From: Polaribacter dokdonensis
Lineage (GTDB): Bacteria > Bacteroidota > Bacteroidia > Flavobacteriales > Flavobacteriaceae
Direction of reading: 5' to 3'
NCBI RefSeq assembly: GCF_024362345.1
Contig: NZ_CP101505.1
Coordinates: 3,023,454-3,087,453, forward strand
Length of the DNA stretch: 64,000 bases
This document shows, in pieces, positions 63,934 to 64,000 of the stretch. Positions within the stretch are counted from its first letter, which is position 1. Every line of letters starts with the position of its first letter. The position numbers and the translations under genes were made by a program. The notes under the pieces were generated by a model, which searched no databases, was not told the origin of the DNA, and saw only the letters and a program-made list of their open reading frames with translations.

Positions 63934-64000
63934 TTTTTGTAGGGCTTAAGAAAAGAACCAACCAACAAAATTTTAACCAAGAAAAACAAGTTAGTAATTA

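Noticed and set aside
1-64000. CRISPR arrays, tRNA/rRNA genes, insertion sequences, prophage, riboswitches
   Set aside because: No regularly spaced repeats, cloverleaf or rRNA motifs, transposase or integrase frames, or recognisable riboswitch cores were seen. Small RNAs could escape reading by eye.

Overview
The window is a contiguous stretch of an AT-rich chromosome from a marine-type Flavobacteriaceae (Polaribacter/Tenacibaculum-like; the genus is inference). Supporting signs are gliding genes (gldF, gldG), type IX secretion sorting domains of both type A and type B, flavobacterial families (DUF4835, DUF5777, DUF6503, DUF6913), promoters of the TTG-N19-TAnnTTTG form instead of E. coli -35/-10 boxes, no obvious Shine-Dalgarno dependence, and several TTG starts. 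I see no tRNA, rRNA, CRISPR array, transposase, phage gene or compositional island. No gene-free stretch exceeds 300 bases.

Layout. 1-3985 (-): gliding ABC transporter genes gldG (cut by the left edge) and gldF behind a GNAT, an ABM-domain protein and a SAM hydrolase. 4113-9656 (+): phoH, a large T9SS cargo protein, purC and two small unknown genes. 9872-12242 (-): fasciclin lipoprotein, TerC, TauE. 12468-17219 (+): acs, an ABC exporter and a DUF6503 lipoprotein. 17243-20099 (-): NUDIX, class V aminotransferase, M42 peptidase. 20231-25300 (+): lipoprotein, ABC ATPase and an ABC-permease/M1-peptidase fusion. 25852-34546 (+): DUF6913, dapA, the conserved bamD-rpoZ-coaBC-DUF4835-recN run, fabI, and a glycosyltransferase. 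34572-43992 (+): a secreted haloperoxidase-like fusion, then GH92 mannosidase, glycosylasparaginase and a sugar symporter, a compact locus suited to glycoprotein N-glycan breakdown. 43989-47941 (-): small membrane protein, yidC, pyrG. 48048-51962 (+): lipoprotein, rpmH (missed by length filters) and a carB lacking the usual C-terminal allosteric domain. 57433-60215 (-): prmC, cls, GNAT. 60340-63455 (+): ribD (apparently starting at ATT), HAD, EamA, YigZ. A thioesterase and a DnaA-box-bearing AT-rich stretch close the window, which may abut dnaA.

The most unusual region is 52013-57432. Two paralogous three-gene modules (OB-fold protein, YceI-like protein, DUF5777 beta-barrel) lie in divergent orientation around a membrane-bound LytTR regulator. 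The rightward copy also has a monohaem cytochrome c lipoprotein. Upstream of both modules I find the same direct-repeat motif (TTTCCTNTTTA) in pairs 20 bp apart, the geometry expected of a LytTR operator. This looks like one envelope system with its own dedicated sensor-regulator. Its function is unknown to me.

All functional calls come from reading motifs and recalling families. No database search or alignment was run.
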